From Nautilus pompilius (Eukaryota > Mollusca > Cephalopoda > Nautilida > Nautilidae), in assembly GCA_018389105.1 (NCBI GenBank), contig JACATO010002214.1, forward strand, positions 682,001-746,000: a stretch of 64,000 nt of DNA, read 5' to 3'. Positions 61,460 to 64,000 of this stretch are shown in pieces. Made by a program: the position numbers and the translations under genes. How positions within the stretch are numbered: position 1 is the first letter of the stretch; every line of letters begins with the position of its first letter. Below the pieces are notes generated by a model, which worked only from the letters and a program-made list of their open reading frames with translations, made no database searches and was not told the DNA's origin.

Positions 61460-62622
61460 ATGGAAAATCCTGTTCCGCTTCTTCCAGCAGCTCCTGCCTT
61501 AGAAAGTGATGAAAGTTCAGATGTCGAGTGCGATGATACTGCTATCGATGAGCCATATGAGCCTGCACTGGATGAAGAAAAAATGCACTTGCTAAATCAA
61601 GAAAAGCCTCAATGATTTGGTGAGAGATTTATCTCTGTCAAAAGAAAAGGCTGAAGTGTTCAGCTCTAGACTGAAGGAATGGAATCTTTTACAAAAAGGT
61701 AAGAACATTACCCATTTCAGTGAGCGTCACACAAATCTGGCTGCTTTTTTCCAAATATAAAATGGTGTTTATTTCTGTATTGATGTAAATGGTCTCATGA
61801 GTAAACTGGGATATAAACATGTGACTGATGAATGGAGGTTATTCATAGACTGTAGCAAACTAAGCTTAACTCCTTTTGAAAGGACGAGTTATTCGGATCA
61901 TAAATGGAAAACTTGTGGTGATCTCAAATTTATTTCTCTCCTCCTTGGATTGCAGCTAGGGTACACAAAACACGTGTTTCTTGTGTCTTTGGAACAGCCG
62001 TGAAAAGATTGGCCTAAGCGACAAGAGCCTATAGTTGGCAGGTACAATGTGCAACATATGCCATTGTTAGACCCTGAGAATGTCACCACTTCATATCAAA
62101 CTCGGCCTAATGAAAAACTTTGTCAAAGCCATGGATAAAGATGGTGATGGCTTCAAGTACCTAAGAGAGAAGTTTGGTACTGACAAAAGTGAAGCTAAAC
62201 TCAAAGGAGCAATTTTCGTGGGGCCAGAAATTCAAGAACTCATGCGTGATAACAGGTTCAAAAATAAGCTGAATCCACTGGAGTCTGCAGCATGGGAAGC
62301 ACTTATTTCAGTTGTACAGAACTTTCTTGGCAAATATAGAGCTGAGCACTATGCTAAGTATGTGGAAAACATGCTAATGGCATATCAGCGAATGGGGCCC
62401 AGGATGTCTCTAAAGATGCATTTTCTGCATTTGCATCTTATTTTTTTCCAACCAATCTAGAAGTTATCAGTGATGAGCATGGTGAAAGGTTCCACTAAGA
62501 CAAAGGTGATGCAAAGTAGATATCAGGGCAAATTCAATCCTAACATGATGGGTGATTACTGTTGGTTCCTCCAAAGGGAGAATGATACCTCACACAAGCA
62601 CAAGTGTCTGAAACATTTTTGA
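61460..62622 (+). pseudogene. Decayed gene of a repeat-borne protein family of unknown function
   Basis: Fragments in order: an acidic N-terminus from the ATG at 61460 (DESSDVECDDTAIDEPYEPA); a shifted LNDLVRDLSLSKEKAEVFSS then RLKEWNLLQK; LMSKLGYKHVTDEWRLFIDC; TCGDLKFISLLLGLQLGYTK; HIKLGLMKNFVKAMDKDGDG; FVGPEIQELMRDNRF; LNPLESAAWEALISVVQNFL; and a C-terminal NPNMMGDYCWFLQRENDT to a stop at 62622. From memory, proteins with the same blocks (GDLK...LGLQLGYTK, LPPLHIKLGLMK, DYCW) recur in many copies in invertebrate genomes. I know no assigned function or class. Frameshifts are visible, and about 30 residues are missing between LSLTP and FERTSYSDHKWK. It is dead here. Confidence 0.65.
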
Positions 62623-64000
62623 GCATTTGGAATGTACCTTCTATGTAAGATGTGTTCCATATTTTCCATACTGCTTTTATCAGTCTTTCTCATGCATATG
62701 TTGTCTGATCAAGGCTAATATGTTTCACATGAAACATATGAATACCAAATATTGTTGTTCAAGCTTTATATAGTTCATAACATAAGTCATAATATAGCAT
62801 TAGTGGTGAAATTCCTCCTTATGCACATCTCAAAAACCTGATGTCCTAGCCAAATTCTGACTTCAGATTTGAAATCAGCACCCAAAATTTAGCTAAGATC
62901 ACCCACATTTTGCTCGGTGGCAGACAAATGGTTTTATTTTGTTGTTTAATTTAACCCTTTGGAAGGTTGAGGTAAGCATTCAGCACCAGAGCCACTGAGA
63001 AAATGTTTTCAAGAAAAAATTTCCACCCATGTATTAAAAGAAATATGCATTTTATTTTTAAGAACTGCCTAGCAAGAAAATCTAGAAAATGTTTTTAATT
63101 TAATGAAAAATATGTAACAGAAAAACAAATCACAGATATGAAATATCCAGAATCCATTCAAAACTACCTGCAAAAGACAGACATGAATAGCTGGTAAATA
63201 GAGACTTTTTAAAAATTATTATAATATTATATACATAACAATCTGAAAGTGGCCTGGTGTGTCAGTACATCGCCAGCATAATCTTATTCTACTTCCAAAT
63301 CTTATGGAAGAGTCTGAAACAATGAATGATTAAAGACATGCTCTGCTTTGGATGATTTAATGGTGTCTTAAAAAATGACAGACAGGGAAAAAAAAGAAAC
63401 TGAAACCTTTGCTGCTGACATAATAAGAATTTGACAGAAACCACATTCATGGCTAGTCACTGAATTTATTCAAAACTCAAAAGGGTTTGAATCCAAATGA
63501 CTTAAGTACAATCATTGCATTCACTTATTCATATCTTGGAGACCAGAGGAAAATAGACAAAAAATAAAACAAAGCAATCATTTTGTTAATCAACTTAAAT
63601 GCTCACCCCCCCTTTCCAAACAATAGTTATTCCATTTCAATCTGATTATCATGTTACCATGTAAACAAAACAAAAGGCATTAATTGGATATACTAAAACA
63701 GTAGAGGCCATAATTCACTGCCTAAATTGTGTTGTGCTATTACAACAGACTGTTTAATATGCTTCCACAGATTTCCTTCTCTGCATCAGCCAGGCATATT
63801 GCCAGTACAGCTGTCAGTCCAATTTATATGCAATTTTTCACCAGTCCTCACCAATTTGTTTATTTGCTATGTGGAGCAACTTGTCATGATACCAAAGAAA
63901 CATTACTCAGCTGGGCAAATTGCTGTAGATTCTATGCCACATAAACAGGTCCAGTTATTTCTATAACTTGTTGATCAAAATGAACAAAAATCACTTCACT

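Larger units (their letters stand above)
52041..64000 (-). other. Partial ELKS intron upstream of window exon 1
   Basis: At least 11,960 bp of intron; its 5' donor lies beyond the window. It holds two Tigger-like MITEs, a SINE with an inverted head copy, a hAT relic and a relic of a repeat-borne gene. I see no ELKS N-terminal exon (no match to the Ser/Gly-rich N-terminus or the DNTIMDLQ-type segment). Nothing recognisable in 52050-55140, 55760-57720, 60320-61450 or 62630-64000. Confidence 0.8.

Noticed and set aside
1-64000. CRISPR arrays, operons, prokaryotic or phage systems
   Set aside because: Exon-intron structure, SINEs and eukaryotic transposons throughout; no spaced direct-repeat array or compact gene clusters.

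Overview
The window is animal nuclear DNA: AT-rich, almost entirely intronic, full of decayed transposons, with short exons bounded by GT-AG splice sites. The exons encode a coiled-coil protein that matches vertebrate ERC1/ERC2 (ELKS/CAST, the family that includes the N-terminal part of Drosophila Bruchpilot). Introns of 3-22 kb, abundant tRNA-derived SINEs and the mix of Tc1, hAT, piggyBac, Tigger and CR1-type elements suggest a mollusc, most likely a coleoid cephalopod such as an octopus. The gene family is seen directly in the exons. The organism is an inference.

One gene spans the whole window on the minus strand. Six internal exons are present, in transcription order 52040-51660, 30009-29911, 20775-20623, 17373-17206, 9851-9684 and 1732-1584. 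They join in frame, all five complete introns are phase 0, and together they encode about 372 residues of the central ELKS coiled coil. The true start, the 5' exons, the C-terminal exons and the promoter lie outside the window. No second host gene, RNA gene or CRISPR array was seen.

The introns are a transposon graveyard. Intron 1733-9683 holds a Tc1 copy, two hAT copies and two SINEs. Intron 9852-17205 holds an IS630/Tc1-type deletion derivative, a 1.7 kb hAT element with a nested Tigger-like end, another Tc1 copy and microsatellites. Intron 17374-20622 holds a Tc1 copy and a SINE. Intron 20776-29910 holds a Tc1 copy, a small MITE, a GC-rich retroelement tail and a 5'-truncated LINE with an RNase H domain. 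Intron 30010-51659 holds piggyBac, CR1 with a nested SINE, a full-length Tc1 pseudo-element and a compact hAT with perfect 8-bp target duplications. The upstream intron from 52041 to the window end holds two Tigger-like MITEs, a head-to-head SINE hairpin, a hAT relic and a decayed gene of a repeat-borne protein family to which I can assign no function.

The exons together build a continuous rod-like active-zone scaffold segment. The rest is non-host sequence whose main interest is evolutionary: nested insertions, a dispersed palindromic MITE family, and elements whose ends resemble repeats I recall from mammals.
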